Of a DNA stretch of 64,000 bases, positions 1-8,864 are shown in pieces (the first letter of the stretch is position 1; each line of letters starts with the position of its first letter). Below the pieces are notes generated by a model. The model was not told where the DNA came from. It ran no database searches and saw nothing but the letters and a program-made list of their open reading frames with translations. The stretch is from positions 1,674,001 to 1,738,000 of the forward strand of contig NZ_CP112972.1 of NCBI RefSeq assembly GCF_026410925.1. The letters are read 5' to 3'. The DNA comes from Halovenus salina (GTDB lineage Archaea; Halobacteriota; Halobacteria; Halobacteriales; Haloarculaceae). A program made the translations under genes and the position numbers.

Positions 1-1
1 C

Positions 2-760
2 CACATGGGAAACCGAATCGGTGTCTTCGAGTCGGTGTTGAACCCTCGGAACGGCCCCGACAAGGTGCGCTTCCCGCGAGATATCGGCTCCGTGGAGGAG
101 GCCATCAACCGTATCGTCGAGGACGACCTGCTGGTCCCGATGCCGGTCGAGGACGGCGAGTACAGCGCGTTCCAGACGAAACACGGGACCTACTGGCGGT
201 GGGTGCGGCCGGTGTTTGGGGGGAGTTCGGGATCACAGGCGAACGCCCGCATCGAGTTCCGTCCCATCGCCGCCCAGCCGACCGTCCGGGACACCATCGC
301 CTTCCAAGCGGCCTTCGCCGGGTTGATGGAGGCATTGCCGGCCGCCGACCACCCGGTCGCCGAACTCGACTGGACGACCGCGCGGGACAACTTCTATCTC
401 GCCGCCGACGACGGCCTCCAGGCCAGGCTGACCTGGATTACCGGCGACGGTGAGCGCACGACCGACACAGAAGCTATCTTCACCGACCTGTTCGAGCACG
501 CCGCTGAAGGACTTCGGAGCTGTGGAATATCCGAGGAGGCTATCGGCCGGTACATCGGCCCACTCCGGCGGCGGGTCCGTCACGGCCTGACCCCGGCACG
601 CTGGAAGATTCAGCAAGTCTGTCACGAACTCGACGACGGTGCCACATTCGAGGAGGCAATCATCGCGATGCAACGGCAGTACTTCAGGCGGCAGTCGGAG
701 ACGCTGCTCGATAGTGACTTTGGCGCGTGGATCGAAACCTACAGCTACCGCGTCCAGTAG
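2..760 (+). CDS. Glutamate-cysteine ligase-like protein, C-terminal part (5' truncated by window edge)
   Basis: The frame is open to the left edge, so this is the last ~250 residues of a longer protein. The ATG at position 5 is probably internal, because carboxylate-amine ligases of this type usually run to about 350 residues or more. The segment around residues 80-100 (IEFRPIAAQPTVRDTIAFQA) resembles the conserved core of the GCS2/carboxylate-amine ligase superfamily, which includes gamma-glutamylcysteine synthetases; haloarchaea use gamma-glutamylcysteine as their main thiol. Substrate specificity cannot be read from this fragment, and it may be a paralogue of GshA rather than GshA itself. 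It stands alone, with a 93-bp gap before the next gene. Confidence 0.6.
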   Translation, partial: HMGNRIGVFESVLNPRNGPDKVRFPRDIGSVEEAINRIVEDDLLVPMPVEDGEYSAFQTKHGTYWRWVRPVFGGSSGSQANARIEFRPIAAQPTVRDTIAFQAAFAGLMEALPAADHPVAELDWTTARDNFYLAADDGLQARLTWITGDGERTTDTEAIFTDLFEHAAEGLRSCGISEEAIGRYIGPLRRRVRHGLTPARWKIQQVCHELDDGATFEEAIIAMQRQYFRRQSETLLDSDFGAWIETYSYRVQ

Positions 761-853
761 CACCGAGTGCGGCTTTGTGAGACATCTGGTAACAGATAAC
801 GGGCACGTCGCTAAGTCAAAGCCTTTGTATCCACGCACTCACGAGTCGTCTGT

Positions 854-2017
854 ATGACGGAGCAGGTCGTCGTACTCGGGTCCGGGTACGCGGGCGCTGG
901 CGCAGTACGGAGTCTCGAAGACGAACTTGACGGCGAGGCGGACATCCGCTGGATTTCGGATACGGAGTATCACCTCGTCTTGCACGAGTCACACCGCTGT
1001 ATCAGCGACCCCAACGTCGCAGACAAGATTACGATTCCAATCGAGGACATCAAGTCCCCACGCACAGAGTTTCGCCAGGGGACCGCCGAAGACATCGACG
1101 TCGAGGACCGAACAGTCCACCTCGAAGACGGGAGTGAACACGACTACGACTACCTCCTCGTCGCGGTCGGCTCCCAGACTGCTTTCTTCGGTATCGACGG
1201 CCTCGAAGAGTACGCACACACGCTCAAGGGTCTCGACGACGCGATGGCGATTCACGACGATATCAAAGAAGCCGCACGCGAGGCGACCCAGTCCGACCCC
1301 GCCCAGGTTGTCGTCGGCGGCGCAGGCCTCTCTGGCATCCAGACCGCCGGCGAAATCGCCGAGTACCGCGACGAGCACAACGCCCCAATCGACATCCACC
1401 TCGTCGAGGGGCTGGACGAAATCTTCCCCGGCAACGACGAGAGCATCCAGCAGGCACTCCGGTCCCGTCTGGAGGCCCGGGACGTGAACATCCTGACCGG
1501 CGACTTCATCAGTGAAGTCGACGAAGAGCGGGCCCACCTCGGCGAGGACGACGAACTCGAGCACGACGTGCTCATCTGGACCGGCGGTATCACCGGCCAG
1601 GACACCGTCGGCGATGTCGACGTCGAGAAAGACGACCGCAACCACCGTCTCAACACCGGCCAGACGTTCCAAACCTCGAACGAGCGCGTGTTCGCCCTCG
1701 GTGACTGTGCGCTCATCGAGCAGGGCGAGGACCCCGCGCCGCCGACCGCACAGGCCGCCTGGCAGGCCGCCGAAGTCGTCGGCGAGAACATCGCCCGCAC
1801 CATCCATAACCGCCCGCTCAAGGAGTGGACCTACGACGACAAGGGAACGGTCATCTCGGTGGGCGAGGCAGCCGTTGCCCACGACGTGTCGCTGTTTCCG
1901 TTCCTCGATACGTTCGGTGGGTTCCCGGCGAAGACGCTCAAGAAGGCAATCGCCGCCCGCTGGATTGCCTCGATTACGGGCGTCGGCACCGCGATGAAGG
2001 CTTGGCCCGACATGTAG
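854..2017 (+). CDS. NAD(P)/FAD-dependent oxidoreductase, NDH-2-like
   Basis: 387 residues with two Rossmann folds. An N-terminal FAD-binding motif (VVLGSGYAGAG, residues 6-16) is followed by a mid-protein NAD(P)H-binding motif (VVVGGAGLSGIQTAGEI, around 153-169). A C-terminal FAD contact of the form FALGDCA lies near residue 280. This is the layout of type II NADH:quinone dehydrogenases and sulfide:quinone reductase relatives: single-subunit, non-pumping enzymes at the cytoplasmic face of the membrane that pass electrons to quinone. No cysteine pair typical of sulfide:quinone reductases was noticed, so NADH dehydrogenase activity is the better guess. It appears monocistronic. Confidence 0.8.
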   Translation: MTEQVVVLGSGYAGAGAVRSLEDELDGEADIRWISDTEYHLVLHESHRCISDPNVADKITIPIEDIKSPRTEFRQGTAEDIDVEDRTVHLEDGSEHDYDYLLVAVGSQTAFFGIDGLEEYAHTLKGLDDAMAIHDDIKEAAREATQSDPAQVVVGGAGLSGIQTAGEIAEYRDEHNAPIDIHLVEGLDEIFPGNDESIQQALRSRLEARDVNILTGDFISEVDEERAHLGEDDELEHDVLIWTGGITGQDTVGDVDVEKDDRNHRLNTGQTFQTSNERVFALGDCALIEQGEDPAPPTAQAAWQAAEVVGENIARTIHNRPLKEWTYDDKGTVISVGEAAVAHDVSLFPFLDTFGGFPAKTLKKAIAARWIASITGVGTAMKAWPDM

Positions 2018-2027
2018 GCCCCGCGGC

Positions 2028-2150
2028 TCAGGAGATGTCCCGCCAGTCGGTCACCGAAACGACGACCTCCTTCTGTAAGTCGACCTCGGCAGCGAGACTC
2101 GTCTCGTCTGTCGTTGTATTGCGTACGTAGACGACCGCGCTATCGTCCCC
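2028..2150 (-). pseudogene. Open frame directly after the udp stop codon, possible gene remnant
   Basis: Reading on the minus strand, the frame of udp continues after its TAA for 40 sense codons to a TGA at 2028-2030. The translation (ending VVVSVTDWRDIS) is acidic and protein-like but has no ATG or GTG near its beginning. It may be the tail of a decayed gene, a former C-terminal extension of udp, or chance. No function is proposed. Confidence 0.2.
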
Positions 2151-2993
2151 TTACAGCCCGAGTCCCGCGTGCCAGGCGTCTGCGCCTGCCTCGTCCGCAC
2201 GGTCGTCCATCTCGGCGAGCAGCGAGATTGCCTTGCTCGCGGTCTTTGCGGCCTTGCTCTCGCCGGTGACCTCAAACTCGCCTGTCGTCCGGTCAGCGTA
2301 CACCGTACAGACTGCGCCGGCCCGGAGGCCATAGATATTGGCGAGTGTCAGGATTGCGCTTGCCTCCATCTCGAAGTTGAGGACGCCGGCTTCGCGGAGT
2401 TCCTCGATTTTGTCGTCTGCGTCGCGGGCGAGAAAGCCCTCGAACCCTTCGCGGCTCTGGCCGGCGTAGAAGCTGTCGGTGCTGGCGGTCAGGCCGACGT
2501 GGTAGTCGTAGCCCAGTTCGTCAGCGGCCGCGGCGAGTGCCGCGACGACAGCGTGGTCGGCGACGGCGGGGTACTCCTCACGGACGTACTCCTTACTGGT
2601 CCCCTCCTGTCTGACCGCGCCGCTCGTGATTATCAGGTCCCCCACGTCGGTTTCCTCTTGGATTGCGCCACAGGAGCCGACACGGACAAGCGTGTCCGCG
2701 CCAACGCGGGCGAGTTCTTCGACCGCGATTGCGCTGGAGGGTGCGCCGATGCCCGTCGACGTGACAGAGATTGGCGTCTCATCGTAGGTGCCGGTCGCGG
2801 TCCGGTACTCGCGGTGGTCGGCGACGATATCGTGGTCGTCCCAGCAGTCGGTGATCTTCTCGACGCGCTCGGGGTTGCCGGGCAGGAGCACCCCCTCGGC
2901 CACGTCGCCGTCGGTTACTTCGAGGTGGTACTGTTCGTCAGTTTTCGGATCTTCGCTGCCGTGTGTTGTGTTGGTGTCGTCCTCTGCTGTCAT
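2151..2993 (-). CDS. udp: Uridine phosphorylase
   Basis: 280 residues of the PNP/UDP phosphorylase family, which cleaves uridine with phosphate to uracil and ribose-1-phosphate in the cytoplasm. The phosphate-binding segment (GADTLVRVGSCGAI) and the nucleoside-contact motif (NFEMEASAILTLA) are both intact. An N-terminal acidic extension of about 25 residues precedes the fold, a common halophilic feature. Its ATG overlaps the stop of cdd (ATGA at 2990-2993), so the two are translationally coupled in the order cdd-udp. The pair makes a pyrimidine nucleoside salvage operon: cytidine to uridine, then uridine to uracil. Confidence 0.92.
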   Translation of the reverse strand: MTAEDDTNTTHGSEDPKTDEQYHLEVTDGDVAEGVLLPGNPERVEKITDCWDDHDIVADHREYRTATGTYDETPISVTSTGIGAPSSAIAVEELARVGADTLVRVGSCGAIQEETDVGDLIITSGAVRQEGTSKEYVREEYPAVADHAVVAALAAAADELGYDYHVGLTASTDSFYAGQSREGFEGFLARDADDKIEELREAGVLNFEMEASAILTLANIYGLRAGAVCTVYADRTTGEFEVTGESKAAKTASKAISLLAEMDDRADEAGADAWHAGLGL

Positions 2994-3397
2994 GGTGACT
3001 CCTCCGTGTCGAGTGTCTCCGCCGAAATCGTATCCGGGAGCAAGGTCCCGAGCGTGTACGTCTGAACGTCGTCGCCGGTGTCACAGTGGACCTCAAACTC
3101 ATCCACACAGAACTCCGCGAGTGTCTGACGACACATCCCACAGGGTGTGACGCCATCACGGGCCGCCGATGTGACCGCAAGCGCCGCGAACTCGCGGTGA
3201 CCCTCCCGGACTGCCGTTCCGACCGCGACCTCTTCGGCGTGGAGACTGTTCGAGTAGTTCGCGTTCTCGATATTGCAGCCGGTGTAGACCGTTCCGTCAG
3301 CGGTCAGGAGGGCCGCACCCACCTGGTACTCCGAGTACGGGGCGTACGCTGTCGCAAGCGCCTCGCGTGCCTCGGCGATGAGTTGGTCAGCGTCCAT
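2990..3397 (-). CDS. cdd: Cytidine deaminase
   Basis: Homotetramer-type cytidine deaminase of about 135 residues, converting cytidine and deoxycytidine to the uridine forms. The zinc and catalytic motifs are complete: HAEEVAVG supplies His and the proton-shuttle Glu, and PCGMCRQ supplies the two Cys ligands. The substrate-binding NIENANYS segment is present. The frame extends upstream to 3454, but ATG 3397 (MDADQLIAEAREAL) matches the usual family start and length, so it is preferred. It is the first gene of the cdd-udp operon and overlaps udp by 4 bp. Confidence 0.92.
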   Translation of the reverse strand: MDADQLIAEAREALATAYAPYSEYQVGAALLTADGTVYTGCNIENANYSNSLHAEEVAVGTAVREGHREFAALAVTSAARDGVTPCGMCRQTLAEFCVDEFEVHCDTGDDVQTYTLGTLLPDTISAETLDTEESP

Positions 3398-3487
3398 GTC
3401 ACGGGCGTGGAGTTGCGGGAGCAAATACTCTCCGACACCGAACCGGGGCCGCAAAGTATATGGTTCGCTTGGGGCTTGTCACACACA

Positions 3488-5743
3488 ATGAGCACACGCG
3501 TGGTCGACCGCGTCGACGAGTGGCGTGAGCGGCCGTTTTCAGACGGCTACCGCTCGTTGCACGAGCTGGCCGAGGATGGGTTTTCGGGTGCCGTCCGAGC
3601 CGGCGGCGCGGAACTCTATATAACGAAAGGCGCCGTCGTCGGCATCCGCCACGGAGATATCGATGATTTCGATGGGAGCGGGACGGCCTACGAGTCTCCC
3701 TCCCCCGCGCTGCCGTTACTCGCGGTGATGCAGGAGACCAACGACGAGGTGCGCGCGGAGTACTACACCGAGAAGACCGCAATCTCCGAGGTCGACAGCA
3801 CGCTCAGCAACGGCGGCTTCACCGGCTACATCGAACTCGCTGACAACGTCCTCAGCGGCGACTACTACCAGGTGTATCACGCCGGCCAGTCCATGAGTGT
3901 CGGCTTCATCGGGGAGTCCTCGCGGCTGGTCGACGGCGACGAGGCCTTCGAGACCGCAGACGACGAGGTCGGCATCTACCAGGTTCGTCCGGCAGACATC
4001 GAGATTATCGACCTTCCCGAGATCGAAGAACCCCTGGAGGAGACAGACGATACGGCCGCCGACGAGGCCGAGCCAGCGGAGGTGGACGACACAGAGGAAC
4101 GTGTCGACGACGAGACCACCGAAGACCACGAGCCAGCAGTCGACGCCGAGGACGATGTGACAACAGACGACCCCGGAAACGATGTGACAGCAGCGAACCG
4201 CGACGAGACGGCCACCACAGAGACAGAGGAACACGAGAGCCAAGAGAGAGCCGAGCCAACAGGAGCCACTCAAGGGTCGGCGACAACGGGCACAACGGCG
4301 ACCCAGGCCGTCGAAGAGCAGACTGCCGCTGCCGCCAGCGGAGAGTCCTCTCCACGAGGCGGCGGCCAGACAGCGGAGGCGAAACGGCGAAGCGACCAGC
4401 AGACCGAACAGGCAGGGAGTCGGGGGCGCTCGCGCTCGACGGAGGAGCCAAATCTCGCCCTCGAAACGCGAGCAATTCCCTCCCTCGACCCCAAAAAGAC
4501 CGCCGAGCCCGACGAGAGCACCAACGGCGCTCGGGCCGATTCAATCGAGCAGACTACGGAACCCCAGCAGTCCTACCCCGAGCGGAGCCAGACACAGCAG
4601 TCCACAGAGCAAGAGCCCGCGGGCCAGCCGGCGACGCGAACAGCCGACCAGACAGAGACCGAGGAGACGACACAGCACACAGACCGCGACTCGGCCGGGA
4701 GCCGGGCAGACAGAGAGGCAGCCACAGACGACAGCGGCGGACGGACAGAGAACGAATCCAGCCACACAAAAGAGACGACACAGGCCGCCGACCCCGAGCG
4801 AATCGAGGAGCTGGAGTCCGAAATAGCAGACAGAGACGAGGAAATCGAGCGCCTGGAGTCCGAGCTCGACCGGAAGACGACAGAGTACGACGACGCGAAA
4901 TCCCAGCTCGAAACCGTCCGCGAGGAGCGTGACGAACTCGCAACAGAGGTCGAACAACTTCGTGAGGAACTAGAGCGCCTGGAGACAGAGCTGGGAGCCG
5001 CGACAGACGCTGAGCGTCGGATAACACCGGCAGAGGCCCTGACAGGCACCGACATCTTCCCGCGATACAGGTCCAAAGGCGATGCGACCCTGGAGAAAGC
5101 CCACGACGGGAGCAACCGCCGTGAGGACGTACTCAGCAACCTCCAGCTCGAACAGAATACGCAGTTCGACGCAGAGGCCGTCGCGGTCGGCGGCCAGGAG
5201 TACAGCGAGTTCCTCGAATCCACCCTGGAGTATCGCTTCGTCAACTGGGTCGTCGGCAACCTCCTGTTCGAGATACGCGAGACCGGCCACGAAAAGGCCC
5301 TGAAAGACCTCTACGACGCGTTGCCGGTCATCGACTGGGCCGACATGAAGGGGACGGTCGACGTCGTCTACAAGGAGGACGGTCAGGAGACGCGCTCGGA
5401 GGAGTCGTTCGATATCGTCCTGCGAAACCGGATGGGTGAGCCGTTACTCGTCGCAAACGTCAACGACTCCCGGGAGGGCGCGACCCAGTCGATGATGGAG
5501 AATCTCGTTCGGGCTGCCGAGCGTGTCGGCCAGACCAGCGACGCCTTCGCGGGGGCATTCCTCGTCACGCGGAGCTTCTTCGAGCCGCCCGCACTGGAGA
5601 CGGCCGACGACGCGACAAAGAGCGGCCTGCTCAGTCGGAGCAAACGCAAAAGCTTCGTCAATCTCTCGCGCAAACGGGGGTATCACCTCTGTCTGGTCGA
5701 GGCGCGCAACGAGAACTTCACGATGCTCGTTCCCGAGCTATAA
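3488..5743 (+). CDS. Large acidic coiled-coil protein, DUF7527-like
   Basis: 751 residues from ATG 3488; the frame is open further upstream, but that stretch lies antisense to cdd. Three regions are visible. Residues 1-180 form a compact domain (FSGAVRAGGAELYITKGAVV, GGFTGYIELADNVLSGDYYQ) that resembles DUF4388/PATAN-like sensor or scaffold domains. Residues ~180-430 are a low-complexity, Glu/Asp/Thr-rich linker. Residues ~430-515 are a heptad-like coiled coil rich in EELESEIADRDEEIERLESE. The final ~230 residues are an alpha/beta domain with FDIVLRNRMGEPLLVANVN. It looks like a haloarchaea-specific cytoplasmic scaffold or regulator. No enzyme function is assigned. Confidence 0.7.
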   Translation: MSTRVVDRVDEWRERPFSDGYRSLHELAEDGFSGAVRAGGAELYITKGAVVGIRHGDIDDFDGSGTAYESPSPALPLLAVMQETNDEVRAEYYTEKTAISEVDSTLSNGGFTGYIELADNVLSGDYYQVYHAGQSMSVGFIGESSRLVDGDEAFETADDEVGIYQVRPADIEIIDLPEIEEPLEETDDTAADEAEPAEVDDTEERVDDETTEDHEPAVDAEDDVTTDDPGNDVTAANRDETATTETEEHESQERAEPTGATQGSATTGTTATQAVEEQTAAAASGESSPRGGGQTAEAKRRSDQQTEQAGSRGRSRSTEEPNLALETRAIPSLDPKKTAEPDESTNGARADSIEQTTEPQQSYPERSQTQQSTEQEPAGQPATRTADQTETEETTQHTDRDSAGSRADREAATDDSGGRTENESSHTKETTQAADPERIEELESEIADRDEEIERLESELDRKTTEYDDAKSQLETVREERDELATEVEQLREELERLETELGAATDAERRITPAEALTGTDIFPRYRSKGDATLEKAHDGSNRREDVLSNLQLEQNTQFDAEAVAVGGQEYSEFLESTLEYRFVNWVVGNLLFEIRETGHEKALKDLYDALPVIDWADMKGTVDVVYKEDGQETRSEESFDIVLRNRMGEPLLVANVNDSREGATQSMMENLVRAAERVGQTSDAFAGAFLVTRSFFEPPALETADDATKSGLLSRSKRKSFVNLSRKRGYHLCLVEARNENFTMLVPEL

Positions 5744-5787
5744 GCTCTCGGGCGGTGAGTCCAAGACGAGACAACAACACGCAGCAA

Positions 5788-6093
5788 TTAGTTCTCGGCT
5801 TCCGGAGCAGTCTCGATTTTCATCCCGTCGAGTTTCTCGACGATGTGGTCGATTTTGCCGTCGAGTTCCTCGACGAAGTCGTGAGTGTCTTCAGTGGTGA
5901 TCGCTCCCTGGCTCGACGGCTCGATGAGGTTTTCTTCCTCAAGGACTCGAAGCGAGTATCGAACCTTGTGATGCGGGTAACCGGTCTCGTTCGACATCTT
6001 GACAATGCCGATTGGTTCGTTCTCGATGACCATTCGCAAGACCTGCAAGTGACGCTCCAGCATATCGACTTCTTTTTCAAGCCTATCTATCAT
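5788..6093 (-). CDS. Small winged-helix transcriptional regulator
   Basis: 101 residues. An N-terminal helix (MIDRLEKEVDMLERHLQVL) is followed by a helix-turn-helix and wing (GIVKMSNETGYPHHKVRYSLRVLEEENLIEPS), and then a short C-terminal dimerisation-like helix. This is the pattern of small haloarchaeal wHTH regulators. A TATA-like element (6120-6127 on the minus strand) lies about 27 nt from the ATG, suggesting a leaderless transcript. It diverges from the MgtC/DUF4010 gene across a 312-bp region that holds palindromes, so it could regulate that gene and itself; this is inference. Confidence 0.75.
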   Translation of the reverse strand: MIDRLEKEVDMLERHLQVLRMVIENEPIGIVKMSNETGYPHHKVRYSLRVLEEENLIEPSSQGAITTEDTHDFVEELDGKIDHIVEKLDGMKIETAPEAEN

Positions 6094-6405
6094 GGCACTT
6101 GTTAACTAGTGTTGCGTTCATTTAAAAGTTATTGTCGGGTGAGCGCATTACCGGAAAGGGAGACCACGTATCGGAAACTGATGCCGGTATATACCACTGC
6201 GCGGGGCGAGGGTGACCGTTTCGAAGCTGTGACCTAATCTTGGCGAAACGGGTATAAAAACGCTTGGGAATAGTTGACCCGGTTGACAGTCTCCCAGGCC
6301 GGTCCCGTCCCGCCCGCGATTTTAAGTCACTCGACATACATATGTAGTGTGTCAACAAGTGTTGAAACGGCACCGCTGTTATCAAGCTATCTGGAGTGTG
6401 TGAGT
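6094..6405. promoter_or_regulatory. Divergent intergenic region with palindromes
   Basis: No gene is seen here. Three palindromic sites stand out. Near 6101-6116 is CACTTGTTAACTAGTG (14 of 16 symmetric). At 6337-6346 is TACATATGTA. At 6353-6364 is CAACA-AG-TGTTG. The first and third share AGTGTTG. They sit between the wHTH gene (minus) and the MgtC/DUF4010 gene (plus), where operators would be expected. Confidence 0.35.
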
Positions 6406-7680
6406 ATGGTGGATGTATCGACTGTGCCAGAAGTGCTTGCCGTGCCCGACCTGCTGGTCCACGTCGCCATCGCGATAGCTATCGGCGGCCTAATCGGGCT
6501 CGAACGCGAGCGTCTCGATAAGTTTGCCGGCGTTCGGACGCTGGCACTGCTCTCGGGGACAGCACCGGCAGTGGTCGAACTCGCGGAGCGCGATGGCCCC
6601 CCTGAACTGGTTGTTGTGTATCTTGGGCTAGTCGGCGCGCTCGCGCTGGCTATCGCCTACGTCCGGTTCGAACTCCAGTCCGACGAAATCGGCTTCACGA
6701 CGAGCGTCACCGTCTTCCTGGTCGGCGTGCTCGGCCTGCTCGTCGGCTACGGCCTTGTGTTTGAGGCGACCTCGATTGCTATCGTCACCGCGGTCCTGTT
6801 GACAGAGAAAGACCGGATTCAGGGCTCGGTCGACCGGCTCACCGACGAGGAGCTGTCGGATTCGATGAAACTCGGGGCGCTCGTGTTCATCCTCTATCCC
6901 ATCTTGCCGACGGAACCGGTCGACCCATACGGCGTCGTGAACCTGCGCGAGGTGCTGGTGTTCGCCATCTTTGTGTTGCTCATCCAGTTCGGGGCCTACG
7001 TTTCGATGCGACAGTTCGGCGGCTCAACCGGTCTCCAGGTGACTGGACTGCTCGCCGGCAGTGCGAACTCCCTTGCCACGGCAGGCGTCCTCGCCAGGAT
7101 GGCAAAGCGCTCCGAGCAGGCAGTCGACGCCGCCTCCTCTGCGCTGTTGCTCGCGACTGGTTCGATGATTGTCCGCAACGCTGCTATCGCGTCGGTTCTC
7201 GCGGTCTCGCTGGCGTGGGTGCTCTGGCCCGCGATTGCGGTTATGCTCGTGTTGACCGTTGGATTCGCCTATCTGGCGCTGTCTCGGGAGGGGACGGACG
7301 AGGCGTACGATTTCGACTTCGAGTCGCCGTTCTCGTTCGTTGCGGCCGGGAAGTTCGCTGTCGCCTACGTCGGCATCGTCCTCGCGAGCGTCCTCGGCGA
7401 GGAACTGTTCGGAGAACTCGGGCTGTACGCCACCTCGTTTGCCGGTGGGCTGGTCTCCTCTGCTGCAGTCGCGGTGTCGGCTGCGACCGTCCACTCGAAC
7501 GGCTCCGTCGGGGCTGTGCCCGCTGCAGGGATGGTGTTACTCGCTATCGTCGCGAGCCTGACGGCGAAGGTCGTCCTTGTCGAGGTGACGACCGCCGGAA
7601 TGCGGCGGCGGGCAACGTTCCCGATGATTGTTGTCGGCCTCGCCGGGCTGTTGGCCTATCTTCTGGTGCGTCTCGCGTGA
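6406..7680 (+). CDS. MgtC/SapB family DUF4010 membrane protein
   Basis: 424 residues, almost wholly hydrophobic, with about 11-12 predicted membrane helices. The N-terminal ~130 residues carry the MgtC signature (AIAIGGLIGLERERLDKFAGVRT written in part: GGLIGLERER, FAGVRTLALL). The remainder is the DUF4010 extension (TGLLAGSANSLATAGVLARM). ATG 6406 is chosen over the longer frame because the MgtC domain begins there and the upstream stretch is not protein-like. Members are linked to magnesium or membrane-potential homeostasis, but transport has not been shown for this subfamily. It is probably regulated by the divergent wHTH gene. Confidence 0.8.
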   Translation: MVDVSTVPEVLAVPDLLVHVAIAIAIGGLIGLERERLDKFAGVRTLALLSGTAPAVVELAERDGPPELVVVYLGLVGALALAIAYVRFELQSDEIGFTTSVTVFLVGVLGLLVGYGLVFEATSIAIVTAVLLTEKDRIQGSVDRLTDEELSDSMKLGALVFILYPILPTEPVDPYGVVNLREVLVFAIFVLLIQFGAYVSMRQFGGSTGLQVTGLLAGSANSLATAGVLARMAKRSEQAVDAASSALLLATGSMIVRNAAIASVLAVSLAWVLWPAIAVMLVLTVGFAYLALSREGTDEAYDFDFESPFSFVAAGKFAVAYVGIVLASVLGEELFGELGLYATSFAGGLVSSAAVAVSAATVHSNGSVGAVPAAGMVLLAIVASLTAKVVLVEVTTAGMRRRATFPMIVVGLAGLLAYLLVRLA

Positions 7681-7748
7681 CTGGGAGAGAGCAGGCGACC
7701 GACCCGGACGAAAGCCCTTTTGCCCGTTGACAGTCTGACGTTCTGGTA

Positions 7749-8861
7749 ATGGGGCTCGAAGAGGAGATAGCCGAAATCGAGCAGGAGATTCAGGAAACCC
7801 CGTACAACAAGTCGACAGAGGCCCACATCGGACGGCTCAAGTCTAAGCTCGCCGAGAAAAAAGAGGAGTTCGCTAGACGCCAGTCCTCGTCGGGCGGTGG
7901 ACCAGGGTACGCTGTCGAGAAACACGGCGACGCGACCGTGGCACTTGTCGGATTTCCGAGCGTTGGCAAGTCGACGATGCTCAACGCGATGACCAATGCC
8001 GACAGCAAGACCGGTGCCTACGAGTTCACGACAATCGATGTGAACCCCGGCATGTTGCAGTACCGCGGCGCGAACATCCAGATGCTCGACGTGCCCGGCC
8101 TCATCGAGGGGGCCGCGGGCGGCCGCGGCGACGGTCAGGAGGTGCTCTCGGTCGTCCGGACGGCAGACCTCGTCGTCTTCGTCCTCTCTGTGTTCGAAAT
8201 CGACCAGTACCAGCGTCTGTACGACGAACTCTACAAGAACGGCATCCGCCTCGACCAGCAGCCCCCACGTATCTCGGTTCGCCCCAAAGGCAAAGACGGT
8301 ATCTCCATCAACGCGAGCGTCGACCTCGACCTCGGCGAGGGGACAATCACCGAGATCATCCGTGAACACGGCTACGCGAACGCCGACGTGACCATCGGCG
8401 AACACGTCGACATCGACGAGCTCATCGACGGCATCCGGGACAATCGTGTCTATCTCCCCTCGCTAGTGAGCGTCAACAAGGCAGACCTCATCGAGCCCGA
8501 CTACAAGGAGACCGTCGACGACCAGCTCCGCGGACACGATATCGACCCCGAGGAGGCCATCTTCATCAGCGCCGAGAAAGACAAGGGTCTCGACGCGCTC
8601 AAAGAACGCATCTGGGAGGAACTCGGCCTCATCCGCATCTATATGGACAAGCCAGGACGGGGCATCGACTACGACGAGCCGCTGATGTTGTTCGAGGGCG
8701 ATACCGTCGAAGACGCCTGCACGAAACTCGGCGGCAGCTTCGACGAGCGGTTCCGGTTCGCCCGCGTGAGCGGCCCGAGCGCGAAGCACGACGAACAACA
8801 GGTCGGCACCGGCCACGAACTCGAAGACGAGGACGTACTGCGAATTGTGACGAGCAAGTAG
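7749..8861 (+). CDS. drg: DRG-family GTP-binding protein (Obg superfamily)
   Basis: 370 residues. The G-domain motifs are all present: P-loop GFPSVGKST (G1), TTIDVNPG (G2/switch I), DVPGLIEGAAGGRG (G3) and VNKADL (G4). An N-terminal helical pair (EEEIAEIEQEIQETPYNKST) and a C-terminal TGS domain (residues ~295-370) complete the archaeal/eukaryotic DRG layout. DRG proteins associate with ribosomes and are thought to act in translation or ribosome quality control. The length and architecture match the archaeal family fully. Confidence 0.93.
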   Translation: MGLEEEIAEIEQEIQETPYNKSTEAHIGRLKSKLAEKKEEFARRQSSSGGGPGYAVEKHGDATVALVGFPSVGKSTMLNAMTNADSKTGAYEFTTIDVNPGMLQYRGANIQMLDVPGLIEGAAGGRGDGQEVLSVVRTADLVVFVLSVFEIDQYQRLYDELYKNGIRLDQQPPRISVRPKGKDGISINASVDLDLGEGTITEIIREHGYANADVTIGEHVDIDELIDGIRDNRVYLPSLVSVNKADLIEPDYKETVDDQLRGHDIDPEEAIFISAEKDKGLDALKERIWEELGLIRIYMDKPGRGIDYDEPLMLFEGDTVEDACTKLGGSFDERFRFARVSGPSAKHDEQQVGTGHELEDEDVLRIVTSK

Positions 8862-8864
8862 GCC

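Noticed and set aside
989-1882. 297-codon minus-strand open frame over the NDH-2-like gene
   Set aside because: Shadow frame produced by GC-rich codon usage; no motif, while the plus strand has two nucleotide-binding folds.
2169-3065. 298-codon plus-strand frame opposite udp
   Set aside because: Antisense shadow; udp and cdd carry full catalytic motifs on the minus strand.
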